The notes below the pieces were generated by a model. The model did not search any database. It was not told the origin of the DNA and saw only the letters and a list, made by a program, of their open reading frames with translations. A stretch of DNA of 64,000 bases, from contig JAEUHY010000042.1 in assembly GCA_016795325.1 (NCBI GenBank), positions 1-64,000 of the forward strand, read 5' to 3'. This stretch comes from Planctomycetota bacterium (GTDB taxonomy: Bacteria; Planctomycetota; UBA1135; GCA-002686595). Shown one piece after another: positions 54,378-62,206 of the stretch (position 1 is its first letter; each line of letters begins with the position of its first letter). The position numbers were made by a program, and so were the translations under genes.

Positions 54378-54429
54378 GTGGCCGAGCGGCCCAGCGATCG
54401 TGGTTCGCCTGGAGAACCGCGTCGCGGGC
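54364..54429 (-). pseudogene. Relic of the 55311-55865 gene tail
   Basis: On the minus strand the relic reads ARDAVLQANHDRWAARPR followed by TFD and stop. The intact neighbour reads PRDVVLQGIHDLLVDRPR, then 23 more residues, then TFD and stop. The relic therefore lost an internal piece of the tail. Upstream similarity fades quickly. Confidence 0.65.
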
Positions 54430-54494
54430 TGCGCTGACCCCGCCGTCCACACAGATCGGCCTTGCGACGCAACGGTGATGGCCTCGTTCCGTCA

Positions 54495-55118
54495 TCAGTC
54501 GATGAGTCGGTACCACGAGCCCCACAGAGGCCTCAAGCGCTTGAAGACGCGCGGTCCGTATTCGTCTCCAACTCGATACGCGGTGCAGAACTGTGGAAGC
54601 GTGGGCGGACCGGAGGGCGATTGAATCAGCCAATAGGAACTGGACATGGTCCAACTGCCGACGCGGACAAGAGTGAGGCCAGCGATCGAGTCTGCAACTT
54701 CAAGCCCGTCGTACAGACCGCGCCCACGACGTACCCCGGCGTTCAGGTCGGACTCCTTGCGCAGCAAGAAGCTGACGTCGTACAGCCGGAGCTGAGTGCC
54801 AAGGGACCAGGCGCCTACGGGCGCCAATCCGAGCAGCAGACCAAGACCGCGTGCTGCGCGCTGTCCTCGGTCGCCACCCGGCCAGAACGAACCCAGTAGG
54901 AGCAAGGCGTGAAGCGTCGCGTTGAGATAGGCAGCTCCCCAAACGGCGCTTACTAGCAATGGCCCAGGCATCGCAGCCGTCTTCAAGTCGACGAGGAAGA
55001 GAACCGTCGCCAGGACCAGGACGGAGAGGGCGAGAGAGAACCAGTGTTGCCGAAACCAAGACCGCGATGGCTTGGAGTCAGCTTGCGCTGCGCCTGTCAC
55101 GTCATCGCGAGGAGTCAT
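54495..55118 (-). CDS. Hypothetical membrane protein
   Basis: The 207-residue product has three or four hydrophobic segments (about 26-44, 50-75, 88-106) and a soluble C-terminal part of about 100 residues ending LRPLWGSWYRLID. ATG 55118 was chosen as the first Met before the hydrophobic part. The family is not recognised. It lies between the two direct repeats B (54358 and 55305), so it may have moved or been duplicated together with the lipoprotein-gene tail. Confidence 0.55.
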   Translation of the reverse strand: MTPRDDVTGAAQADSKPSRSWFRQHWFSLALSVLVLATVLFLVDLKTAAMPGPLLVSAVWGAAYLNATLHALLLLGSFWPGGDRGQRAARGLGLLLGLAPVGAWSLGTQLRLYDVSFLLRKESDLNAGVRRGRGLYDGLEVADSIAGLTLVRVGSWTMSSSYWLIQSPSGPPTLPQFCTAYRVGDEYGPRVFKRLRPLWGSWYRLID

Positions 55119-55304
55119 GCCAGATCGTCCCCATTCTCCTCCGTTTGTGTCCGGGACGCCACGCGCGCGCTGCTTCCGGCTCAGCGTGGCTCGAATGTTC
55201 CCGTCTGACTCTCCGAGTTCGGGCACGACCACGCTCTAGCGCCGCAAGTTGTTCTAACCAAGTCGTATTCCTCGAAGGTGCGCCGGACGGCTGCAGCGCG
55301 ATGA

Positions 55305-55324
55305 GCGGCGCTAGTCGAACGTGC
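55305..55324 (+). repeat. Direct repeat B, copy 2
   Basis: Identical to 54358-54377; it covers the 3' end of the lipoprotein gene at 55311-55865. Confidence 0.9.
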
Positions 55325-55865
55325 ACTCGGTGAACTGAAGTATCGGCGTGGGAATCGGGTCGTCGCAGCGCAACGGAGTCAGGCGAGAGCTACGCGGACG
55401 ATCGACCAGCAGATCGTGAATCCCTTGGAGCACCACGTCGCGCGGCGCGCCGGCCGGAGTTCGCTCCAGCGTGACACGGCTGAGCTGGAAGGCCGCTTCG
55501 CTCGAGCCGCGGTCCTCGAACTGCGTGCACAGGCGCCGGCACTCGTCGAGCGTGAGCACGGCCGACTCGGGCGAGCGCATGAGCAGCGCGAGGGTCGCGT
55601 CGGCGTAGCTCGTCGAGTAGACCTCGATCAACCCGAACACCGCGCGCCGCGACTGCTCCGAGGTTGCCTGCGGCAGGTCGAGCACCGACAAGAAGTGCGA
55701 CTCGGCCTCCGGGAGCTGCCTTGTCTCGAGCGCAGCCCCGCCGGCGGACAGCGACTTGTCGATCTCCTGTGCGGACGGGCGTGAACAGGACGACGCAAAG
55801 GCCATCACGGTGAGCACGGCGCACCGGCACGAGTCGCGCAAGCTCCGACACTCCGCGGGCCCCAT
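55311..55865 (-). CDS. Hypothetical lipoprotein
   Basis: The product, 184 residues from ATG 55865, has a lipoprotein-like signal (CAVLTVMAFASSCSRPS). The mature part is helical, with a TPR-like helix-turn pattern (GGAALETRQLPEAESHFLSV, then LPQATSEQSRRAVFGLIEVY). Its end reads PTPILQFTECTFD. The start is uncertain: the GGAG before 55865 is only one base from the ATG, and a TTG inside (SLRDSCR) or a later Met (MAFASSC) are alternatives. The gene tail is partly duplicated at 54364-54429. Confidence 0.55.
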   Translation of the reverse strand: MGPAECRSLRDSCRCAVLTVMAFASSCSRPSAQEIDKSLSAGGAALETRQLPEAESHFLSVLDLPQATSEQSRRAVFGLIEVYSTSYADATLALLMRSPESAVLTLDECRRLCTQFEDRGSSEAAFQLSRVTLERTPAGAPRDVVLQGIHDLLVDRPRSSRLTPLRCDDPIPTPILQFTECTFD

Positions 55866-56194
55866 GCTCCAAAGTCTCGACGTGGCGCCGCGGGGCGTCA
55901 ACGCGAACAAACACAGCGGCCCCGCGAAGTGTGCGCAACCGAGCAAGTAGGTAGCGCTCGTGACCGGGCACATGGGTGACAGATTCACCGGCCCCGTGGC
56001 GTTCCTTGGACGGTCCTCGAGTACGGAGGCCGCGTCGCCGGACTCGCCGCTGCCGACGATTCGCGCCGCGCCCAGAGCGCCCCGGCGCCGGGCGCACCCC
56101 GCGCAGAAGCGCAGGCCCACGCGGGGCCGAAGCGCACGGCCCCCCTCGTCAAGCCGCCGTCCATGGTCGACGATGCAGCAGCAGGAGCTCCGCC
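55866..56194. other. Divergent spacer
   Basis: This 329-bp spacer separates two divergent lipoprotein genes and should hold both promoters. Reading frames across it are Arg/Pro-rich shadows. No repeat or RNA structure stands out. Confidence 0.4.
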
Positions 56195-56794
56195 ATGAAC
56201 CACCGCCTCGCCTTCGCCCGGATCCGCACGCTCGGGCTCGCCGTGCTCGCCAGCACGTTCGCGAGCTGCGCCACCTACTACGAAGCGCGCTTCGAGCCCT
56301 CGCCGCTCGAGGTCAAGATCGAGGACACACGTGTGCCCGGCCTGCTGGCGCGCGGCCTCGCTTCGGTGCGCGGCATTCGCAAGCCCACCTCGGAGGCGCC
56401 GACGCCCCAGTTCGAGGTCGTGCTGCGCATCGAGAACGTCGGCCAGCGGCCCTTCACGGTCGACGCCGGGAGCTTCGAGCTCGTGACCGCCAACTTGAAG
56501 GCCTTCGAGGGCCGCGCGGAGGGAGGCTCGGACGCGCCGGTCGAACCGGGCGGCGTGCAGCAGCTCACGGTGCTGTTCCCGTTCCCGCAGGACATGCGCT
56601 TGCGCGACGCCGATGTGTCGGGGCTGGCGCTGCGTTGGGAACTGCGCAGCGACGCGGCGAGCGTGGTCGCGAGCGCGAGCTTCGAGCAGCGCCTGTTCCG
56701 AAATGAGCCTTACTTCTACGGCCCGGTGTGGTGGTCGGGGCCGCGCAATGTGTGGCTCGGCAACCCGCGCATCGGGGCCTTCTGCGTGTACTGA
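56195..56794 (+). CDS. Lipoprotein with an LEA14-like beta-sandwich
   Basis: The 199-residue product starts MNHRLAFARIRTLGLAVLAS with lipobox FASC, preceded by CAGGAG. The mature domain reads FEVVLRIENVGQRPFTVDAGSFELV. The pattern of a strand, an asparagine/glycine turn, then a strand with an ExxNxxxxP-like arrangement recalls LEA14/WHy-type beta-sandwiches that bind the cell envelope. The family is assigned by pattern only. It ends at FYGPVWWSGPRNVWLGNPRI with aromatic residues. A tandem repeat follows the stop. Confidence 0.6.
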   Translation: MNHRLAFARIRTLGLAVLASTFASCATYYEARFEPSPLEVKIEDTRVPGLLARGLASVRGIRKPTSEAPTPQFEVVLRIENVGQRPFTVDAGSFELVTANLKAFEGRAEGGSDAPVEPGGVQQLTVLFPFPQDMRLRDADVSGLALRWELRSDAASVVASASFEQRLFRNEPYFYGPVWWSGPRNVWLGNPRIGAFCVY

Positions 56795-56806
56795 AGGCGG
56801 TCGCTC

Positions 56807-56872
56807 GTTCGGCTGTGCCGACGCGCAAGTAGGTTCGGCTCTGCCGACGCATCAAGCACGTTCGGCGAGGCC
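56807..56872 (+). repeat. Short tandem repeat, about 26-27 bp unit
   Basis: gttcggctgtgccgacgcgcaagt (56807), gttcggctctgccgacgcatcaag (56833) and gttcggcgaggccgcc (56860) form two and a half imperfect copies. Each begins with a small ggc/gcc hairpin. No gene overlaps it. Confidence 0.6.
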
Positions 56873-56978
56873 GCCCGCGACAAGCCGAGAACACTGCGTC
56901 GTCACCCCGGACGCCGCACTGGGCAGGTGGTTCGCGCGGCCGCGGCGTGCGCTCGTCAGCCGCGGACGTCCGCGAGCG

Positions 56979-57203
56979 TCAACGGCTGCTGACGAGCACG
57001 ATCACGAGCGCGAGACCAATCCACAGCAGCACGCCCAGGCGTCGCTCGGCGCGCAGCGCCTGGCGCCAGTGGCCGGCCAGTGCGGGCGCAGCTGCGAGCG
57101 TGAAAGCGTCCGACGAGGCGGGGCCGGGCAAGGACCCCACGCTGTGCGACGCTTCGCGCTCGGCCGACGCCGCGCGCTGGTATTCAGGTTGGTCGTGGAA
57201 CAC
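56979..57203 (-). CDS. Small C-terminally anchored membrane protein
   Basis: The 74-residue product starts at GTG 57203 (FHDQPEYQRAASAEREASHS), with AAGGAG at 57215-57220 as a good Shine-Dalgarno sequence. The first 55 residues are polar and helical. The C-terminus is one transmembrane segment (LGVLLWIGLALVIVLVSS). Third codon positions are strongly G/C, as in the real genes of this window. The topology (soluble domain inside, tail anchor) fits a small membrane-associated regulatory or assembly factor. No family recognised. Confidence 0.6.
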   Translation of the reverse strand: MFHDQPEYQRAASAEREASHSVGSLPGPASSDAFTLAAAPALAGHWRQALRAERRLGVLLWIGLALVIVLVSSR

Positions 57204-57214
57204 TGCTCTCTCTT

Positions 57215-57220
57215 CTCCTT
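57215..57220 (-). promoter_or_regulatory. Shine-Dalgarno fixing GTG 57203
   Basis: AAGGAG on the minus strand lies 11 nt before GTG 57203. It is the main argument that this small frame is expressed. Confidence 0.6.
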
Positions 57221-57402
57221 GGTGCTGCGTACCGTCTGCTGCGAGTTAGACGAACCGACATCCGTAGTAACGTCGGGAAGCGGTGTAGCTCCCCACGCTT
57301 TTTCTGAGATCTTTCTCTTTTCGGGGACTGGGGCTGGCCCGCGAGACAACTGGCGTCGCGCGGCGCACCACCCAGCGGTAATTGCTCTCGAAGACCTTCG
57401 CG

Positions 57403-57699
57403 ATGGACACGAAACAACTGGAAATCACCTGCCCGTGCTGCCTTTCGCGGCTGTCGATCGACGCGCGCACAGGCGCCGTGTTGCGCAGCTTGCGGCCGGA
57501 GCAGACCGACGAGACGGGCAAGCCGGTGGTCAGCGACGCCGACTGGAGCCAGGCCGTCGACCGCGTGAAGAAACGCAGCGACGGCGCGGGCTCGAAGCTC
57601 GACGCGGCGCTGCAGAAGGAACGCGAGAAGGGTTCGCGGCTCGACGACCTGTTCCGGCAGGCCAGCGAGAAGCTGAACAAGCCCTTGGACGAGAGCTGA
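57403..57699 (+). CDS. Small zinc-ribbon-like protein
   Basis: The 98-residue cytoplasmic protein begins MDTKQLEITCPCCLSRLSID. The CPCC knuckle is half of a zinc ribbon; the second half is not seen, so metal binding may need dimerisation. The C-terminal 60 residues are helical and charged (DRVKKRSDGAGSKLDAALQK, then DDLFRQASEKLNKP). The upstream in-frame Met at 57382 gives seven extra residues without a ribosome binding site. The gene is 7 nt ahead of the next one and forms a likely operon with it. No family assigned. Confidence 0.6.
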   Translation: MDTKQLEITCPCCLSRLSIDARTGAVLRSLRPEQTDETGKPVVSDADWSQAVDRVKKRSDGAGSKLDAALQKEREKGSRLDDLFRQASEKLNKPLDES

Positions 57700-57706
57700 G
57701 GCGCGC

Positions 57707-58993
57707 GTGTTCGCTGCCTTGACGTGGATCGGTGGACTCTTCGCATCGCTGCCCGCGTTCGGCGGGCAGGGCGCTGCTTCGCAAGGCGAATACCACGCCG
57801 TCGAAGTGCGCTCGCCCAGCGGCCACTTCACGGCGCAGATCGCCAAGGCGCCCGGCCAGGAGCGTGTGTCCGACGCCCTGGCGCGCTGGCGGCTCACGGT
57901 GCGCGAGACCGAGCCCCTCGTCGGCAGCGCGCCGTGGACGTGCGCCATCGCGCACCGACCGGGCGATCGGTGGCGTTTCCTGGCCGAGGACGGGCGTTCC
58001 TACGTCGAGGTCGAACCCGTCTATTCCGCGAGTCGGCCGCTGGTGCGCGTGTGGGGCCCGGCGGGCGAGCGTTTCGCGTTGAGTGCGGCGCAGCTCGACC
58101 TCGAACAGCGCCGGACCACCGACGCGCAGCCGCCGTGGCTGGCCGCGGAACGCGGTGTCACGCTCGAGTGGCAGGAGACGCCGCGCGGACCGGTGCAGGT
58201 CGCGCACCTCACGACGCTCGCGGGCGCCGAGCGCTGGCTCGACCTCGAAACCGGCGACGTGCGGACGGGCGCCGCGCTCGAGTCGACGCCGCTGGCGCTC
58301 CCCGACGCGGCGCAGGCGGGCGTCAACGTGCTCGCGGCGCCGTACGTGAAGAACTTCGACTGCGCCCCGCGGATCCACTGGGGCGAGGCGCTCGAGGTGC
58401 GCGTGTCGGGCTCGCACCCCACGCCCAACTGGCGCAACGTCGGCTTCCAGCTCGAGCGCAGCGGCGAGCGCAACGAGGTGCTGCGCCTCCTGCCGATGTC
58501 GTCGCCGCCGCCCGCGAACAGCCCGCAGCTGCAGGTGCTGCAGGGTTACCACGCAACGGCGCAGATCGTCGGGCTGGCGCCCGGTCGGTACACGTTGCGC
58601 GTCGAGGGGCGCGGCGACGAACAGCCGGCCGAACGCACGCTCGAGGTCTTGCCCGCGCGGCCGGCGCTGTGGATGCGCACGCGCGGCGGCATCGCGGGCG
58701 TCGAGCGCAGCGTGCGGCTGTACCGCGGCGGCGTCGCCGTGGTCGAGTCGAAGAACCCCTCGCGCGATCCGCGCATCACGCTGCTCGCGCCGCGCGAAGT
58801 GGCGCGCCTCGAAGACCTGCTGCGCCAGGCGGAGAAGGACGCGCCGGCCGCGCGTTCAGGCGTCGTGGACGCGTTCGAGCACGAGCTCTCGTGGCGCAGC
58901 GGCGAGCGCGACCTCGTGCGGAGCGTCGAGTCGCCCGGCGAGCTCGGCGCGGCCGGCGAGCTCGCGCGGGTGTTGCAAGCGCTCTACCAGTAG
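57707..58993 (+). CDS. Hypothetical secreted protein
   Basis: Starting at GTG 57707, the 428-residue product has a hydrophobic N-terminus (FAALTWIGGLFASLPAFGGQ) that may be a signal peptide. The body contains several beta-sandwich-like stretches, among them VTLEWQETPRGPVQVAHLTT, then RIHWGEALEVRVSG and GLAPGRYTLRVEGRGDE. The C-terminal 100 residues are mixed helix/strand and Arg/Glu-rich. No catalytic motif was recognised. It follows the zinc-ribbon-like gene by 7 nt, so the two are co-expressed. Confidence 0.6.
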   Translation: MFAALTWIGGLFASLPAFGGQGAASQGEYHAVEVRSPSGHFTAQIAKAPGQERVSDALARWRLTVRETEPLVGSAPWTCAIAHRPGDRWRFLAEDGRSYVEVEPVYSASRPLVRVWGPAGERFALSAAQLDLEQRRTTDAQPPWLAAERGVTLEWQETPRGPVQVAHLTTLAGAERWLDLETGDVRTGAALESTPLALPDAAQAGVNVLAAPYVKNFDCAPRIHWGEALEVRVSGSHPTPNWRNVGFQLERSGERNEVLRLLPMSSPPPANSPQLQVLQGYHATAQIVGLAPGRYTLRVEGRGDEQPAERTLEVLPARPALWMRTRGGIAGVERSVRLYRGGVAVVESKNPSRDPRITLLAPREVARLEDLLRQAEKDAPAARSGVVDAFEHELSWRSGERDLVRSVESPGELGAAGELARVLQALYQ

Positions 58994-59035
58994 CCCGTAA
59001 TCCAAGAGCCGACACGCTTCAGCGCAGGCCCGAAC

Positions 59036-59779
59036 ATGAGCACGACACTCGACTACAAGATCGAAGGCGACGACTTCCAGTTCCTCAACATCCGCCTCGC
59101 GCCGGGCGGCACGGTGCGCGCCGAGCCGGGCGCGTTCATGTGGATGGAGCGCGGCATCGAGATGGAGACCTCGACCGGCGGCGGCCTGCTCGCCGGCCTC
59201 AAGCGCGCGATCGGCGGCGAGAGCTTCTTCGTCACGACCTTCTCCAACGACGGTCGCGACGCGGCGACGGTCGGCTTCGCCGCGCCCTATCCGGGCAAGA
59301 TCCTGCCCGTCGATCTCTCGCGCGGCCCGATCACCTGCCAGCGCGACGCGTTCCTGTGCTCGACCACCGACGCGCAGATCTCCCTCGCCTTCAGCAAGCG
59401 CTTCGGCGCGGGCCTGTTCGGCGGCGAAGGCTTCTTCCTCCAGCGCATCACCGGCCAAGGCACGGCCTTCCTGCACGCCAGCGGCGGCATCATCCACCGC
59501 GAGCTCGAGCGCGGCGAGGAGCTGCGCGTCGACACGGGCTGCATCGTCGCCTTCGAAGAAACCGTCGACTACGACATCCAGATGGTGCGCGGCGTGAAGA
59601 GCTGGCTGTTCGGCGGCGAGGGCCTGTTCTACGCCATGCTGCGCGGCCCGGGCCGCATCTGGCTGCAAACGCTGCCCTTCTCGCGCCTCGCCGGTCGCCT
59701 GATGGCCGCGGCCGGCGGCGGCAAGGAACAGTCACTGCGCGGCGGCAACCTGCTCGGCGGCTTGCTGCAGGGCGAGTGA
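59036..59779 (+). CDS. AIM24/TIGR00266-family protein
   Basis: The 247-residue protein matches the AIM24 family (PF01987; TIGR00266) of trimeric, jelly-roll-like beta proteins. Typical stretches are GGTVRAEPGAFMWMERGIEM, GGGLLAGLKRAIGGESFFVT and FLHASGGIIHRELERGE, plus the glycine-rich LFGGEGLFYAMLRGPG near the end. There is no signal peptide, so it is cytoplasmic or peripheral to the membrane. Its biochemical role in bacteria is not settled. It appears complete at normal length. Confidence 0.9.
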   Translation: MSTTLDYKIEGDDFQFLNIRLAPGGTVRAEPGAFMWMERGIEMETSTGGGLLAGLKRAIGGESFFVTTFSNDGRDAATVGFAAPYPGKILPVDLSRGPITCQRDAFLCSTTDAQISLAFSKRFGAGLFGGEGFFLQRITGQGTAFLHASGGIIHRELERGEELRVDTGCIVAFEETVDYDIQMVRGVKSWLFGGEGLFYAMLRGPGRIWLQTLPFSRLAGRLMAAAGGGKEQSLRGGNLLGGLLQGE

Positions 59780-59855
59780 CGCGGGGCGAAGAGGCGCGCC
59801 ATCGACGACACGTGTTGAACTTGTCGAGCGGTAGCGCGTTGAGACATCCAACGTG

Positions 59856-60707
59856 ATGAGCCGCCCCCGAACTGCTGCACGTGCACCGGGTGCGAGCTCG
59901 GCGCCACGCTGGGCTGCGCTCTGCCGGATCGCGTTACTCTCGGCCTCAGCCGCCTGCGCGCGTGGATTGCACGACCCCGAAGCGCCCGAGCCGGTGGCGG
60001 CAGCCGCCCGAGTTCGCTTGGTAGCGGACACCAAGGAGTTTCGCGAGCTGGGTGGAGCGGCGCTGGCCTGCGCCTTACCCGAAGACGAGGAGTCGGAGCG
60101 TGCGCTGTTCGATGCCGCACTGCTCGCGCTCACGGGCACTCTCGAAGCGCGTGGCGCCACTTCAGGGTGGTTCGTGCCCTTTCGCATACACGGCGACAGG
60201 CCTACCTACCGGGTTGAGTTCTGCGATCTGCGCCGCGAACGCGAGCCTGAGATCGTTCTCAAGGATCTGACGAACGTTGAGGGCGGGTGCTGCCTCGCGC
60301 TCTTGTTTTGGCCAACAGGTGCAGGTTGGTGCTTGCTGCAATGGGAGTCGGATGGAATACCGGCCGCAGTAGCCCGCGGACCGTGGAACGCGGACGCGCT
60401 TCCGACTCCGTCCGGCGCAGGCCGCAGCACGCGCCTCGCAAGCCGCGACTCTCGGTGCTGGTTCTTCCATGGTGGCCATCTCTGGATACGCGATCCGAAC
60501 GATCCGTTCCCCGTCCATATTTCCTTCAATGGTCCGGACACCGACAGACTCGCGATGGCCTCGTCGCCGAGGTCGAGGCGCTGGCTCTCAAAGGGTATGG
60601 CCGCTGACGACCGTACGGCGTATGACGCGCTTCTCTGCGTTCCGCTCGCGCAGTGGAAGGAACCGGTTTGGCAGCTGATCGTGCAGGCGAGCCCGGCTCC
60701 GCGCTGA
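59856..60707 (+). CDS. Hypothetical lipoprotein
   Basis: The 283-residue product has a basic N-terminus and a lipoprotein-like signal (CRIALLSASAACARG; lipobox SAAC). GTG 59853 directly precedes ATG 59856 and is an equal alternative start. The mature sequence contains an aromatic/cysteine-rich central part (EGGCCLALLFWPTGAGWCLL and SRCWFFHGGHLWIRDPNDP) and no motif I recognise. It converges on the DoxX-like gene, with an AT-rich hairpin between them. Confidence 0.55.
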   Translation: MSRPRTAARAPGASSAPRWAALCRIALLSASAACARGLHDPEAPEPVAAAARVRLVADTKEFRELGGAALACALPEDEESERALFDAALLALTGTLEARGATSGWFVPFRIHGDRPTYRVEFCDLRREREPEIVLKDLTNVEGGCCLALLFWPTGAGWCLLQWESDGIPAAVARGPWNADALPTPSGAGRSTRLASRDSRCWFFHGGHLWIRDPNDPFPVHISFNGPDTDRLAMASSPRSRRWLSKGMAADDRTAYDALLCVPLAQWKEPVWQLIVQASPAPR

Positions 60708-60729
60708 GCGCCGCGCTCGGTTCCGCTTC

Positions 60730-60764
60730 CATGAAGAATGAACCGCGAGAGTTCATTCTTCATG
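60730..60764. terminator. AT-rich 14-bp hairpin between convergent genes
   Basis: catgaagaatgaac (60730-60743) pairs perfectly with 60751-60764 around a 7-nt loop. It lies between convergent genes ending at 60707 and 60798. There is no T-tract, but position suggests a two-way terminator; the stem is unusually AT-rich for this DNA. Confidence 0.6.
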
Positions 60765-60797
60765 GTGCGGCGGATGAGCTGTCCGCAACGGCTCAGT

Positions 60798-61211
60798 TCA
60801 CTCCGGGAGCGGACCAGCGCCGCGATTCTTCGCCAGCAGCCCCGCGAAGGCGCGGCGTTCGCTCCAGAGCAAGAACCCGGCGAGCGCGCCGATGGCGAGC
60901 AGGAGCGGGTCTGCGATGCCGTCGCCCGAGATGAACACGTGGAAGGCGACGATGTTGACGATGATGGGTCCGAGCACGAGCAGCCCGAGGTTGCGTGTGC
61001 GCGGCAGAGCGACGAGGACGCCGCCGAGCACTTCGAGCACTTTGACGAAGGTCAGGTAGCCCGTCGGCGCGAGCGCGCCCATGAAGAGCGCCATGGGCGA
61101 GCCCTCGGGCGGCGGCGGTTGTTCTGGGATCAAGTCCAGCAGGAACATCAGTCCGAAGGCGATGAACATCAGCCCGAGCAGGGCGCCGGCGATCGTGGGT
61201 AGGTGCTTCAT
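60798..61211 (-). CDS. DoxX-like membrane protein
   Basis: The 137-residue product has four hydrophobic helices (about 4-25, 38-68, 71-94, 99-118). The sequence (MKHLPTIAGALLGLMFIAFG ... FVKVLEVLGGVLVALPRTRN) follows the DoxX/DoxD-like pattern, in which small membrane proteins of unclear redox-related function are found. It is the third gene of an ArsR-AHSA1-DoxX operon and overlaps the AHSA1 stop by 4 nt. Confidence 0.8.
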   Translation of the reverse strand: MKHLPTIAGALLGLMFIAFGLMFLLDLIPEQPPPPEGSPMALFMGALAPTGYLTFVKVLEVLGGVLVALPRTRNLGLLVLGPIIVNIVAFHVFISGDGIADPLLLAIGALAGFLLWSERRAFAGLLAKNRGAGPLPE

Positions 61212-61699
61212 CGCGGCTGCTTGGATTGTTTGACGAACTCGACGAGCTGCTCGAGCACCGTGCCCCAGCCCTGCATGAAACCCATCGCCTCGTGTTCGTT
61301 GCGCGTCTGCGGGTCCTTGTGCATCGCGATCGCGATGTAGCGCGTGCCGGTCCCCTCTTTCTGGAACAGCACGGTCGCCGTCATGAACGCGGAGGCCTTC
61401 GGGCGATAGCCAGGTCCGAGCGCGTCCGTCCACACGAGCTTTTGGTTCTCGACGACTTCGAGGAAGCACCCGGGGCTGGCGGGCGACTCCTCTCCGTTGG
61501 GACCGCGCATTCCGACGCTGAAGATGCCGCCCGGCCGCGGGTCCAGCTCGCACGAGGTGACTTCCCACGGTCGCGGCACGAACCAGTGCTTCAAGTGTTC
61601 CGGCGTGGTCCACGCCTTCCACAGCAGCTCGGGCCGCACGTCGACGAAGCGCTCGAGGACGAGGTCGAGCTCGGGGTTGATTTCAGGTCGCTGGATCAT
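61208..61699 (-). CDS. SRPBCC / AHSA1-family protein
   Basis: The 163-residue cytoplasmic protein shows the START-like AHSA1 pattern: LVLERFVDVRPELLWKAWTT, HLKHWFVPRPWEV, ELDPRPGGIFSVGMRGP, and a C-terminal helix GFMQGWGTVLEQLVEFVKQ. Such proteins bind hydrophobic ligands in a deep cavity and are typically encoded next to ArsR-type repressors, as here. The gene overlaps arsR by 17 nt. Ligand unknown. Confidence 0.9.
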   Translation of the reverse strand: MIQRPEINPELDLVLERFVDVRPELLWKAWTTPEHLKHWFVPRPWEVTSCELDPRPGGIFSVGMRGPNGEESPASPGCFLEVVENQKLVWTDALGPGYRPKASAFMTATVLFQKEGTGTRYIAIAMHKDPQTRNEHEAMGFMQGWGTVLEQLVEFVKQSKQPR

Positions 61700-62030
61700 C
61701 GTTGTCCTTCAGTGACTTCGCGTAGGCGTCGAGTTGGTCGAGACGCTGCTCCCAGACGTCGCGTTGCGCGACGAGCCAGCGCGCAGCGCGTTTGAGGTTG
61801 GTGGGACGCATCCGCACCGTGCGCACACGTCCACGCTTCTCGGTGGCGATCAGGCCGCTCGCCTCCAGCACTCGAAGGTGCTGCAGGAACGAAGCCAGCG
61901 CCATGTCGAACGGCGCCGCGAGTTCACTCACGCTCGCCGACCCCTTGCCCAGCCGTTCGAGGACCGCCCGGCGCGTCGGGTTCGCCAACGCGTGGAAGGC
62001 CTGGTCGAGCTCCTCTTGGGCAACGGACAT
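61683..62030 (-). CDS. ArsR-family HTH repressor
   Basis: The 115-residue winged-helix regulator begins EELDQAFHALANPTRRAVLE and continues through the recognition helix region (SVSELAAPFDMALASFLQHL, then RVLEASGLI). No metal-binding CxC pair is seen, so it probably responds to something other than metals. It heads the AHSA1-DoxX operon and likely autoregulates through the inverted repeat at 62057-62072. Confidence 0.92.
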   Translation of the reverse strand: MSVAQEELDQAFHALANPTRRAVLERLGKGSASVSELAAPFDMALASFLQHLRVLEASGLIATEKRGRVRTVRMRPTNLKRAARWLVAQRDVWEQRLDQLDAYAKSLKDNDDPAT

Positions 62031-62056
62031 GGGAGCAGCATGGCGTCGCTCAATAG

Positions 62057-62072
62057 TTAGGTCAATGCCTAA
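62057..62072. promoter_or_regulatory. Candidate ArsR operator
   Basis: TTAGG (62057-62061) and CCTAA (62068-62072) form an inverted repeat with a 6-nt centre, 26 bp before the arsR ATG. The AT content and symmetry fit the dimer sites of this regulator type. Confidence 0.6.
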
Positions 62073-62206
62073 GTGTTGGAACGAAGCGCGACAGCGTTAG
62101 GCAGCAGCTGTCGGCGACTTGCGGTGTTTCTCGCCCCGTTCGAGCACTCCCCAACGGACTCGCCTTCGGCGACCGGGCCAAAGTTGGCCCGCCATGGGAG
62201 GGGAAG

